DNA from: Rhabdophis nuchalis
Taxonomy: Eukaryota; Chordata; Lepidosauria; Squamata; Natricidae
NCBI GenBank assembly: GCA_039707465.1
Contig: CM077653.1
Coordinates: 2,789,001 to 2,853,000 of the forward strand
DNA length: 64,000 nt
Direction: 5' to 3'
In this document: in pieces, positions 1 to 11,400 of the stretch
Layout: each line of letters starts with the position of its first letter
Numbering within the stretch: the first letter of the stretch is position 1
Notes under the pieces: model-generated
What the model was told of the DNA's origin: nothing
Database searches by the model: none
The model's input: the letters and a program-made list of their open reading frames with translations, nothing else
Made by a program: the position numbers and the translations under genes

Positions 1-299
1 TGTGTGTGTGTCTGTGTGTCTCCTGGGTGCTCTCCGGACTTGGTGGTTTTTTTGCAGATGTTTCATGACCCAACTAGGGAACATCATCAGTGCTGGAAGG
101 AGATGGAGTTTGCAGAGAAGAGACAAAGGGGGATTGGGAGCAGGGAGGAGGACTTGTGTGTGTGTGTGTTGTGTGTCTGTGTTTGTGTGTCTCCTTGGTG
201 CTCTCTGGGCTTGGCGGTTTTTCTTGCAGACGTTTCACGACCCATCGCTGTAACCTCAGCAGTGCTCCGACGGGGAAGGCAGGGGAGGTCTGCTCTCTG

Positions 300-1250
300 A
301 TTGCACGCCCCGGGGCTCGCCCTGAATGTGCGGGTGGGAGTCCAGACTTCGATTCGGTTTCATTCCGCGCCTCCCTCACCTACAAGAGGAGCGGAAGGGG
401 AACAAACCCGAGGACGAGAAGAACGCAGGGAAAGGGGGGGGGGGACGAATAAATGGGGAGGGGGGCGTCTTCACGGCAGCCCCAGGAGCCTCCCCTCCAG
501 GCAATAGCTCCCTGGACACCCCGCGGGGGCCCCCTGAGATCCTGCAGTCGGTCCCACCCAGCCCGCCTGGGCAGCGGGCGACCCTCCCTCTTCCTGGCAC
601 CGCTGCCAGCCGCGCATCGCCTCGGGGCCGTCCAGCCCCTGCAAGGCGCCGGGATGGCTTCCAGCAGCCACCGCCCCGTCCGCCCGCCCTCTCTCCCTCC
701 CGGCCGGCTGCTTTTGGGAAGCCGAGCCCAGCCAGCCAGCCAGCCAGCCAGCGGGAAGTGCCGGGGCAGCGCAGGAAACCGCGCGGAGAGAGAAGCGCGG
801 GGAGCCCCAGCGCCTCGGCCGCCTCTCCCTCCCCGAGCGGACCCCCCAAATCCCCCCCAGAGACCCCTGCAGGCGACCCCCCCCCTCCCCACTCCATGAA
901 GCCGAGCGCGCCGGGGCTGCGACCACCCTGGGGAGACCCTCTTCCTCTCAGGTGACTCCGTCCAAGTGGGGATCTTCCTTCGGGGGTGGCTTGCTTTCTT
1001 TAGGGGAGGGGGCGACGGATCGGGCCCCTTCGCAGCGTCAGGGGTGGGGGTGGTGCCGGGCGCCCTTTTGGGGAAGGGGCGACCTCCTCTGTCTCTACAC
1101 CAAGGGCGTAGCAGCGTCTCCCGCTTGAGCAGGACGGGGGGGCGGCTGGACTAGAAGACCTCCCAAGGTCCCTTCCAGCTTCTCTTCGGGTGGAAATTGA
1201 GATGAAAGTCGCGAATTGGGGCGGGGGGGGGCGGGAAGGCGGCGAACCGG
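300..1250 (+). promoter_or_regulatory. NLRX1: CpG-rich region, probable NLRX1 promoter and 5' UTR exon
   Basis: A GC-rich, CpG-dense stretch without recognisable coding content stands out from the surrounding AT-rich repeats. A consensus donor (CAG|GTGACT) follows base 951, so an exon of unknown start ends there. Spliced to the acceptor before 3707 it forms the 5' leader of NLRX1. An ATG at 896 opens a 19-codon upstream reading frame that crosses this junction and stops at 3708-3710. The promoter role is inferred from composition and position. Confidence 0.6.
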
Positions 1251-1618
1251 AGGCTCTTCCTTCGCAACCCGAGGAAACAGCGCAGCTGGAGCCGCAGCTG
1301 CCAAGGGGGCAGCCTGGCTTGGGGGATGGGAGGAGGGATGCTTGGGGGGGGGAGGGGGGGGAAGCCAAACCTTGGATTCTTGCAAACACCCCCCCCCTCC
1401 CCAATCCTCAGGCCTAAGGACGAGCACCCAAAAAAACAACACACACCAAAAATGGCTGAATGTATTGGCGAGTTTTTGCGGAAGCCTTGTGCCACTTTTC
1501 TCACTGCAGTAGGTGGCAGCCTTGCCTTCATTTTGGCTGAGCGGTTGGCATTGTGCCCAAGTCAGCCCTGGCAGGAAGTTGCAAGCAGCAAAGTTGCAGG
1601 CTAGAACGGGAAGTTGCT

Positions 1619-2038
1619 TATTTATTTATTTATTCATTCATTCATTCATTCATTCATTCATAGTTTAGTTTAGTTTAGTTTAGTTTAGTTTAGTTTTTTA
1701 GTTTAGTTTAGTTTAGTTTAGTTCAGTTCAGTTCAGTTCAGTTCAGTTTTTAGTTCAGTTTAGTTTACTTTAGTTTTTAGTTTAGTTTTTAGTTTTCAGT
1801 TTTTAGTTTACTTTAGTTTAGTTTAGTTTTTAGTTTAGTTTACTTTACTTTACTTTTTAGTTTAGTTTACTTTAGTTTAGTTTTTAGTTTAGCTTTTAGT
1901 TTAGTTTAGTTTTTAGTTTACTTTAGTTTACTTTAGTTTTTAGTTTTTAGCTTAGTTTAGTTTAGTTTTTAGTTTAGTTTAGTTTAGTTTTTAGTTTAGT
2001 TTAGTTTTTAGTTTACTTTAGTTTACTTTACTTTACTT
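1619..2038. repeat. (AGTTT)n-type satellite tract
   Basis: About 420 bases built from TAGTTT/TTAG units with ATTT and CATT runs at its left edge. It abuts an interspersed repeat at 2040, so it may have grown from that element's tail. Confidence 0.85.
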
Positions 2039-2290
2039 TGTCAAACATGTCCGAGATAACAGGTATAAGTGTAAACATGGGCATGAGCACATGAAATGTG
2101 TACCAAACAGTGGGGAGAGTAGGAGAGGGACGGAAGCCATGCTGGTGTGCTTATGCACGCCCCATTAAAGACCTCTTAGGAATGGGGTGGGGTCCACAGG
2201 GGACCGTTTAAGGTTGAAGCTGTGGGGGTTTAGAGCCGAAGTCAAACTCCAGGCGAAAGGGGCTGCAGCTACCAATTGTTATTTGTTTTT
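2039..2290 (+). repeat. Unclassified interspersed repeat, copy 1
   Basis: Shares long diverged blocks with 24115-24340, for example GGGGAGAGTAGGAGAGGGA and CTCTTAGGAATGGGGT. No coding signature or known family was recognised. Confidence 0.6.
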
Positions 2291-2639
2291 GTGGGTTGCC
2301 AAGTACGGGACAAAAGTTTGTCCACCAACTCAGCTGCTGCTTTAACAGAGTTGGAAGGAATTGCACCGTGGGTTTCAGTAGGCAGGAGCCAGACCAGCCG
2401 TAGCTGCAACAGCATTTATGGACTCAAAACTGGAACGGTGGAACTGCAGGCAAATGTGGGCGACTTCTATTCTGGGCCCAAGGGGTCTTAACCAATCATA
2501 AGGCTTGAAAAACCAAATATGAATGTTCAAAGTTTCCCTCCAAAACAGTTGGAGCTAACAGTTAGGATAGTCTAAAAGTTCGTTTCATTGTAGCAGGGCT
2601 TAACACAACGATATGCATTCAATACACAAAAGATGGGAC

Positions 2640-3140
2640 CTTGTAGGTCATCTAGTCCAACCCCCTGCCCAAGCAGGAGACCCTATGCGCCATTTCTGAC
2701 CGATGGCGGTCCAGTCTCTTCTTGAAAGCCTCCAGAGATGAAGCTCCCACAACTTCCGAAGGCAACTTCTGTTCCATGGGTTGATGGTTCTCACTGTCAG
2801 GAAATTCCTCTCCTTATTACCAAATTGAATCTCTCCTTGTTCATTTTCCATCCATTATTCCTTATCTGGCCTATGGGGGCTTTGGAGAATAGCTTGACCC
2901 CCTCCTCTTCGTGGCAGCCCTTCAAATATTGGAAGATGCTCTCCTGTCTCCCCTGGTCCTTCACTAGACTAGCCAGGCCCAGTTTCTGCAACCGTTCATC
3001 GTATGTTTTATCCTCCAGTCCCCTCATCCTCTTGGTTGCTCTTTCTAGAGTCTCCACATCTTTTTTTATAAGTGTGGTGACCAAAACGGGATGCCGTACT
3101 CCAAGTGTGGCCTTACTAAGGCTTTATAGAGTGGTATTAG
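2640..3140 (-). mobile_element. CR1 LINE 3' fragment
   Basis: Read on the minus strand it gives the CR1 ORF2 C-terminus (METLERATKRM, VFQYLKG-like, [14 protein letters not shown]) followed by the CR1 3' UTR ending GGTCCCATC... near 2640. 5'-truncated and degraded. Confidence 0.85.
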
Positions 3141-3729
3141 CTGTAGCCAAAGTGTCCTTCTGGCTTGCTCAGAAAACCTTCTGTGGCTTTAAGAGGAGGA
3201 GAAAACGTGGTTATTTTTGCTCTGTTGGGACTTAGTGGAGGGCCAGGAGGAGGAGGAGAGCTGGCAGGCAGCCAGACCTTACGTCAGCCTGGCATTGGAC
3301 AAGACAAAACAGAAACGTGTCTGTCCTTCGGACTTTGGCAATGAGAATCGGGCAGAGAAAGCGGGAGATCAGCAGGTGGGCATTTACCAGAAGGACTCCT
3401 TTTCAAAGCTGCTTTTAAAAAACGGCTTTCGTAAAGCAACTTGTTCTGCGGATCCTCAGATATATTTCCATACGAAGCTCCCAAAACTCCCGAAGGCAGC
3501 TTCTGTTCCCTGGGTTGATTGTTCTCACGGTCAGAAAATTTCAACTTGTGAGTGAGGGTGTCTTCCTGGATCCTGTTATGATCTGTCCTTTTGATTTTAG
3601 AAGGGACGATTGGGCCAGCAAACCCAGGGGCAGATTTTGTAAATAGGTTTTTCAATGTAGGATGCACCAGGACCACAAGACCTCTGACCCTTGATGTCTC
3701 TTTCAGGTGAAGGACAAGGCTTCGGCGTC

Positions 3730-5176
3730 ATGTATTCCAAGCGTTGGCTTCCTCAAATGGGAGCCCAGTACAGCCGAGCGAAGCCCCGAAGCCCTAGAGG
3801 GAGAAGCAGGGGGGCTGCATCCCTGGCAGGACACCTGGACCTCATGTTGGGTGAGCAAGGATTGGGTTCTGGGTTGGAATGGCAGAGGAGATTCGGTAGC
3901 CTGTTATTTTTCCCTTTCTTTTCTGAGCCCGGAGGAATATTGACTTGGAAGTTTCTTCTCCCATTGGGCCAATTAAAGTCCAAAGAAGGGAGAAGAAGAC
4001 TTCAATGGACGCTTCAGGAGGATCTTTGTAGGCAATACTTGAGCTTCTTGCTCCAGAATCCATTGAAGATGGGCATGAATGAATGAATGAATGAATGAAT
4101 GAATGAATGAATGAAAGTAATACTATCCCTCAGCTACAACTGTCCTACTTTTTCCAAATGAGGTTGGCTTCTTCTTTTTTGCTCAGTTCTAAAGCTTCTG
4201 AACATGGTGGCTCAGTGGCTAAGATGCTGAGCTTATCGATCAGAAAGGTCGGCTGTTTGGCGGTTCGAATCCCTAGTGCCGCGTAACGGAGTGAGCACCC
4301 ATTACTTGTCCCAGCATCTGCCAACCTAGCAATTCGAAAGCACGTAAAAAATGCAAGTAGGAAAACAGGAGCCACCTTTGGTGGGAAGGGAACAGCGTTC
4401 CGTGCGCCTTTGGCGTTGAGTCATGCCGGCCACATGACCACGGAGACGTCTTCGGACAGCACTTGCTCTTCGGCTTTGAAACGGAGATGAGCACCGCCCC
4501 CTAGAGCCGGAAACGACTGGCACATACAGTATGTGCGGGGGAACCTTTACTTTAACAGATGAACAGAGTTGGAAGGGACCTTGCAGGTCATCTAGTCCAA
4601 CCCCCTGCCCAAGCAGGAGACCCTACAACTGCCTCTACCTAGGATTGAACTCACAGCCTCCTGATTGGGAGGCGAGAGCTCCGCCTCTAGGCCACAGCAG
4701 ATACCTTTTTAAACCTTCTGGACCACTGTTTCTCAACTCAGCAAATTTAAGATGTGTGGACTTCAACTCCCAGAATTCCTCAGCTAGTAGCGTTCTGGGA
4801 ATTGAAGTCCATACATCTTAAATTTGCTACTGGACCAACTTTTCCCCTCCCTGTAAAGAGGGAAGATGTTGTCTCATTCTTTCCAGCCTTCAAGGCCGCC
4901 TCTTTGTTTCCCAGCCTTCCCCCTATCTACTAATCTACTTCTGTTCTGCTTGTGACTCGGCAACAGGGATTAAGGGAGGGTTAGGATTAGACAGGAACCT
5001 TTCCTCACATCACATGAGAGTGATGACATTCCCTGCAGCTATTTCACCAACCCTTCAAGCATCGATGTGCCACCCATCCAAATATTAGTAATACGAAGAA
5101 TACTATCAGACATAAAGATATCTTAACAGAAAGGAGGGGGAGAACTAAAACAAAAGAACTGGAAGAACAAGGGCTT

Positions 5177-5261
<85 letters not shown>

Positions 5262-8199
5262 TTTAATTTATAGACCGCTTCCTCTCCCCGAAGGGACTCA
5301 GAGCGGTGCACAGGGGAATTAAAATATACAAACATAAATATACATAAATGTAGATAAAATCAAGATTAAACAATTTATCCCTGCGCTAAAAACCCAAAAT
5401 ACTAAAAAAGCTAAACCCCTTAAAAACCCCGATTAAAACAATAAACAGATGACTAACCTAGGCCGGCCAAGCAGAAAAAGTGTGTTTTTAATTTTTGACG
5501 GAAGGAGCGGAGGTCCGTAGTTGTTCTAATTTCTAATTTTAATTTAATTTCTAATTTTAATTATTTTTAAATTTGTATACCGCGCCACTCTCCCAAAAAG
5601 GGACTCGGGGCGGTGTACAGGAAAAATAAAACCACGCATATACATAAATACCGATAATAAATATGTCATAAATATTAAAAACTTATTAAATTAACCCAGC
5701 CTGTGCTAAAACCAATTAAAACCCCAATAAAATCTAATTCAATTTAAAACCAGTCGATGGTCTCGGAAGATTAAGCCAGGCCAGCTAAGCGAAAAAAGTG
5801 TGTTTTTAATTGTTGACGGAAGAGGCGGAGGTCTGTTATATTCCTAAGATCGAGGGGTAGATCGTTCCAGAGGGCAGGGCCCGCCACAGAGAAGGCCCTT
5901 CCCCTGGGCGTCGCGATCCGGCATTGCCCGGCCGTTGGCACCCGGAGCAGACCCTCTTTGTGCGAGCGGATCGGCTAGAGGGATGATTGATATAGGTTGG
6001 TTTTCGCAACGGCAAATACAAGCAAGGTATGAAAAAGATAAGAGGGAATATGGTTTTTACTTGGGAAGCTCAGAGCTGGGTAAGACACTGATGGGAACGG
6101 AAGAAAGAATAGTTAACAAATTGTATAGTTATTTATTAAGAGTTAGACTAGAAGAAGAAGCGGTTAAGGGCACTAGGCTAAGCTGGGAAAAGAACTTTGG
6201 TTACACAATTGAGTTAGAAAAATGGCAGCAACTATGGGAAAGAGACTATAAACTGATTGTGTCAACAGCCTATAAAGAAAACCCTATAAAAATGTTTTAT
6301 AGATGGGACATGACAACCAAAAAAACTAGCTAAGGTGTTTAAAGAGAAATCAGCGAAATGTTGGAAGAAACAGGCTCCTACTATCACATGTGGTGGACAT
6401 GCGCAGACGCAAGGAACTATTAGACCAAGATAAAAACATGGTTAGAGGAAATGTTACAAGAAAAGACAGAGCCCAGACCAGAGACATGTTTATTGGGAAT
6501 CCTTCCAGAGAAATGGAAGAAAGAAGACACCTTTCTGAGGATACATATACTGTACCTACAGCAGCGAGAATTGTATTGGCTCAAAATTGGAAATTAAATA
6601 AGGTACCCAACAGAAGAGGAGATAATAAAAAAAATTCTAGACTGTGCAGAGATGAACAGACGGACTTTGGAAATAAAGGAGAAAGAGGAATCGGTGTCCT
6701 TCAAGACACGGGGAAGAGATTTTATGAATGGTTAGAGAAAGACACACAGAAAAGAAAGTAAGGGGAAGATATGGGACCCAGACGATACGCCATTAAGTAG
6801 AAAAGGAGGGGGAAGAGGGAGAAAATAAAAAAGAAAATAATAGTATATACCATATTTTCCAGAGTATAAGACGCTCTGAAGTGTAAGACGCACCTAGCTT
6901 TTGGGGAGGAAAACAAGAGGAAAAATACCTGCCTCTGCCTCCAAGAAATTTGCCTCCTTGCACTGAACAGCAAGCAGTACAGACAATATACATTGTTTGT
7001 GGTGTTACATCTCAGACTACACTTGCACAGATGCTGTTAGGAACGTGGATTTTGGAGATCCTAAAGATAATAGACGACACTTGAAACCAACTCTTCCTTT
7101 TGTTTTGTACAGCACTGGGTGATATATTGTAAAAATAATAAAAAAAAAAAAAAAAAAAAAGCTGATGTGCTTTCTGGAAGTATAGTTATTATATAGTTAT
7201 TTAAAAGAAGATACAATAGCACGGGTCCTCTTCAGATGAAGCATTTATTTTAAAATAATAAGCTGTCTAGGACAATAATAAAGCCGTCTTTAAAAAATAA
7301 GTCTAATCATTGAACATTCTATAGGCATTTATAGTTATTGACTTACCTTCTTGCAGCAAACAGCCTGATTAGCACAAGAAAAAAGTGAGGCATGACTTGT
7401 GGCTTAGTCATGCCTCACTGTGGACTTCCGTGGAGTCCCATCATGGGATGCTAAATCTTCAACATCTTTCCCCAAGGTGGGCTAAAAGGAACTCCACCCC
7501 TCTGGCTTCATAATTGCAAAAGTATAACATGTAATTTGTCTGAAACAAATGGATGATTTCGTGAATGCTCATTTTGTGGTCTTCTTTGACCTGAGATACA
7601 GGGAGAAGGCCACTCTTCAAGAGAATATTTCACCTAGACCAGATTCAGTGCTCCTGGGCATCTCCACTCAGGTAAGAGCACACCTGTCAGGGGGTCAGCT
7701 CCAGGTGCACAGGGTGTTTCCTCTGGGGCCGTGATGGGGAACCTATGCCACGTGTGCCCGAAGTGACACGCAAAGCCATGTCACCTGGCACATGCGGCGT
7801 TGCCTGTTCCGCTTCCGAGTTCCTGGCGCACATGTGCGCACAATGATCAGCTGGCCTTCGCGCATGTATCAGTGCCAGAAACAGCAAGAGCTGGTCTGTC
7901 TTTAATACAATAATAATACAATAGCAGAGTTGGCAGGGACCTTGGAGGTCTTCTAGTCCAACCCCCTGCCTAGGCAGGAAACTCTATGCCGTTTCAGACC
8001 AATGGCTATCCAACATCTTCTTAAAAGACTTCCAGTGTTGGAGCATTCACAACTTCTGGAGGCAACTTCTGTTCCACTGATTCATTGTTCTCACTGCCAG
8101 GAAATTCCTCCTTCTAAGTTGCTTCTCTCCTTGATTAGTTTCCACCCATTGCTTCTTGTTTTGCCCTCAGGTGCTTTGGAGAATAGTTTGACTCCCTCT

Positions 8200-8291
<92 letters not shown>

Positions 8292-8376
8292 TTCCTTCCT
8301 TCCTTCCTTCCTTCCTTCCTTCCTTCCTTCCTTCCTTCCCTCCTTCCTTCCTTCCTTCCTTCCTTCCTTCCTTCCT

Positions 8377-8463
<87 letters not shown>

Positions 8464-11400
8464 CTCAGCACCCCCCCCCCCCATTTTTGGCCTAGCAAAA
8501 ATAGCCCACACCCACTCCCACGTTTCTGGAGAACCAGTAGTAAAAAAAATGCTCCAAAGGTTAAAAAAAAAAGAGGTCCCAAATATGCCATCTGTGATCA
8601 TTTTTTTTAAAAAATGCGGAACTGTTTAAAAAACTTTTTTTAGTATTTTTTACTACCGGTTCGAGTGACCCGGCCCGAACCGGTAGCATTTCGCCCCTCC
8701 TTGTGTTGATCCCTAAGGTCATCTTTGGTCTCCAGCGCTCCTCAGAAAATTGGCATCCTGAATATGGTGAGAGAATGGAGTAGTTGATCTTGGCATCAGA
8801 GGTGCCAAATTCTTCTAACCGTGTTGTTCCACCACAGGAACTTCACCCATTACCCGGGAATGTTACAGGAGGTGACATCTCGGCCTGCTTCCCCCAAGCC
8901 AAACCAAAGAGTGCCGAAGAACATAGCAACTTCTGGTAAACCTGAGGACCTCCTTCCTTGGAGGGTTGGTGGCAGGGGTGAAATTCAGCAGATTCTGACT
9001 GGTTCTGGAGAACCGGTAGCGGAACTTTTGAGTAGTTTGGAGAACCGGCAAATGCCACCTCTGGCTGGCCGCGCCCCCATCTATGCCTCCCGAGTCCCAG
9101 CTGATGGGGAGGAAATGGGGATTTTGCAGTATCCTTCCCCTGGAGTGGGGAGGGAATGGGGATTTTGCAGTATCCTTCCCCTGGAGTGGGGAGGGAATGG
9201 GCATTTTGCAGTATCCTTCCCCTGGAGTGGTGAGGAAATGGAGATTTTGCAGTATCCTTCTCCTGGAGTGGGGAGGGAATGGGCATTTTGCGGTATCCTT
9301 CCCCTGGAGTGGGGAGGAAAGGGAGATTTTGCGGTATCCTTCCCCTGGAGTGGGGAGGAAATGGGGATTTTGCAGTATCCTTCCCCTGGAGTGGGGAGGG
9401 AATGGGGATTTTGCAGTATCCTTCCCCTGGAGTGGGGAGGGAATGGGGATTTTGCAGTATCCTTCCCCTGGAGTGGGGAGGGAATGGGGATTTTGCAGTA
9501 TCCTTCCCCTGCCATGCCCACCAAGCCATGCCCGCAGAACCGGCAGTAAAAGAATTTGAATCTCCCCACTGGCTGGTGAGTCATGAAAGTCCACCAGATG
9601 CAACCCATGATCTCTAGGGATGTTAGGGAAGGAGCGTACCTCCTCCTCACCTTTCCTTCTCTGCTGTCCTCCACAGAAGCCATCCAGAAGCACAAGAAAA
9701 GTTTGGGGGATTGGTTTCGCCGGCAGCCCAACGAGGAGAGACAGTTTGGACCTTCCTTCGCCCTGGACGCCACCCACGTCGATCCAGTGATCCGGGAGAG
9801 CTCCCTGGAGGAGATCTTGAAACCTTCTCCGGACCTGACCATCCAGAACCAACTCCAAGCTTCTTGCTCTCATACCATCGGTCTCCAGAACCTTTTCGAC
9901 GAGGACCTCTGTGGGCAAGAGGTGAAGAACGTGGTCCTCTACGGGACGGTGGGCACTGGGAAGAGCACCCTCATCAAGAAGATGGTGATGGACTGGTGTC
10001 ACGGGTGCCTTCCTCAGTTTGACCTGCTCCTCCCCTTCTCCTGCGAAGACCTCTCCCAGGGCAGCAGCCCCGTGTCTCTGCGCCGTCTGGTGACCAAGAA
10101 GTACCTCCACCTGCGGGATGTGGCCCCGCTGCTTGGCTCCACCAACCTCAAAGTGCTCTTCATCCTCAACGGCCTTGACCGCCTCAACCTGGACTTTCGC
10201 CTGGCCCGCACTGAGCTCTGCTGCGACCCCAATGAGCCCCTCTTGCCAGCTGCCATTGCCGTCAACCTCCTCAGGAAGTACATGATGCCCGAGGTTGGTA
10301 GGGAGGGACGGGCAGAGGTCCACACGGTGTCCTCCTTCTTCCTGCTTTCTTTCTCCCTTCTCTTTTCCCCGAGGAGGCAGCTGAGATCGGGAGCCTGAAG
10401 GTTCACGAATTAAGAGTTGCCTGGGATGGAATCGGTTTCTACTAAGGAGTGGAAACCAATCCTTTGATTTTTCTTTTTGAGTAAAGCTTATTTTTAAGCA
10501 TACACCAAGGTCATCAATATCAGGGCACGGACAATGTGGCATCTGAGTATCGTTTATTTTGGCACAAACCCAAAAGTCGGGGTTCCAAATAGCAGCCCAA
10601 ATTACCGTATTTTTCGGAGTATAAGACGCACCCGAGTATAAGACGCACCAAGATTTTGAAGAGGCCAATTTTTAAAAAAAAGTTTTTGCACTCTGCAGAC
10701 CTCCCAAAAACGGCCCGTTTTTCGCGAAAATGGGCCCATTTCTTTTAAAAAAAAAGGGGGCATGAATAGCCCTTAGGAGGTTTGTAGAGTGGTCCTGGGG
10801 GCTGGGGGAGGCGGCGTAAAATTGAGCAAAAACCGGCCCGTTTTTTGTTGGTTACTAACCACTATAGAAGGGTTCAGTGGCTAAGATGGTGGCTCAGTGG
10901 CTAAGACGCTGAGCTTGTCGATCAGAAAGGTCGGCAGTTCGGCGGTTCGAATCCCTGGAGCCACTTAATGGAGTGAGCTCCCCTGACTTGTCCCAGCTTC
11001 TGCCAACCTAGCAGTTCAAAAGCAGGTAAAAAATGCAAGTAGAAAAATAGGGACCACCTTTGGTGGGAAGGGAACAGCGTTCCGTGCGCCTTCGGCTTTG
11101 AGTCATGCCGGCCACATGACCACAGAGATGTCTTCAGACAGCGCTGGCTCTTCGGCTTTGAAACGGAGATGAGCACCGCCCCTTAGAGCCGGGAACGACG
11201 AGCACATACGTGCGAGGGGGGAACTATAGAAGATGATGAGAAACTAAATTGCCCCAGTTCTCTGCTTCCATCATTAGGACTCATAATCTCATATCTTGCC
11301 CATCTGCTTCTGTTCCGCCATGATTGCCTCCTTAAAGTGGGCCTGAGACTTGGGAATAACTTCAATGTTTTTTCTTCTTCCAGGCCAGCATCATTGTCAC

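Noticed and set aside
326..955. 209-codon Pro/Arg-rich frame in the NLRX1 CpG island
   Set aside because: GC-rich sequence without stops in several frames; no homology, and a splice donor at its end fits a 5' UTR exon better.
8002..8610. Ser/Leu/Phe-rich plus and Lys/Arg/Glu-rich minus frames
   Set aside because: Encoded by the compound pyrimidine microsatellite.
9105..9510. CRISPR-like regular repeats
   Set aside because: Head-to-tail units without unique spacers in a vertebrate intron; a minisatellite, not a CRISPR array.
8863..10668. 601-codon minus-strand frame
   Set aside because: It is the antisense of the NLRX1 NACHT exon joined to the minisatellite; codon bias and homology are on the plus strand.
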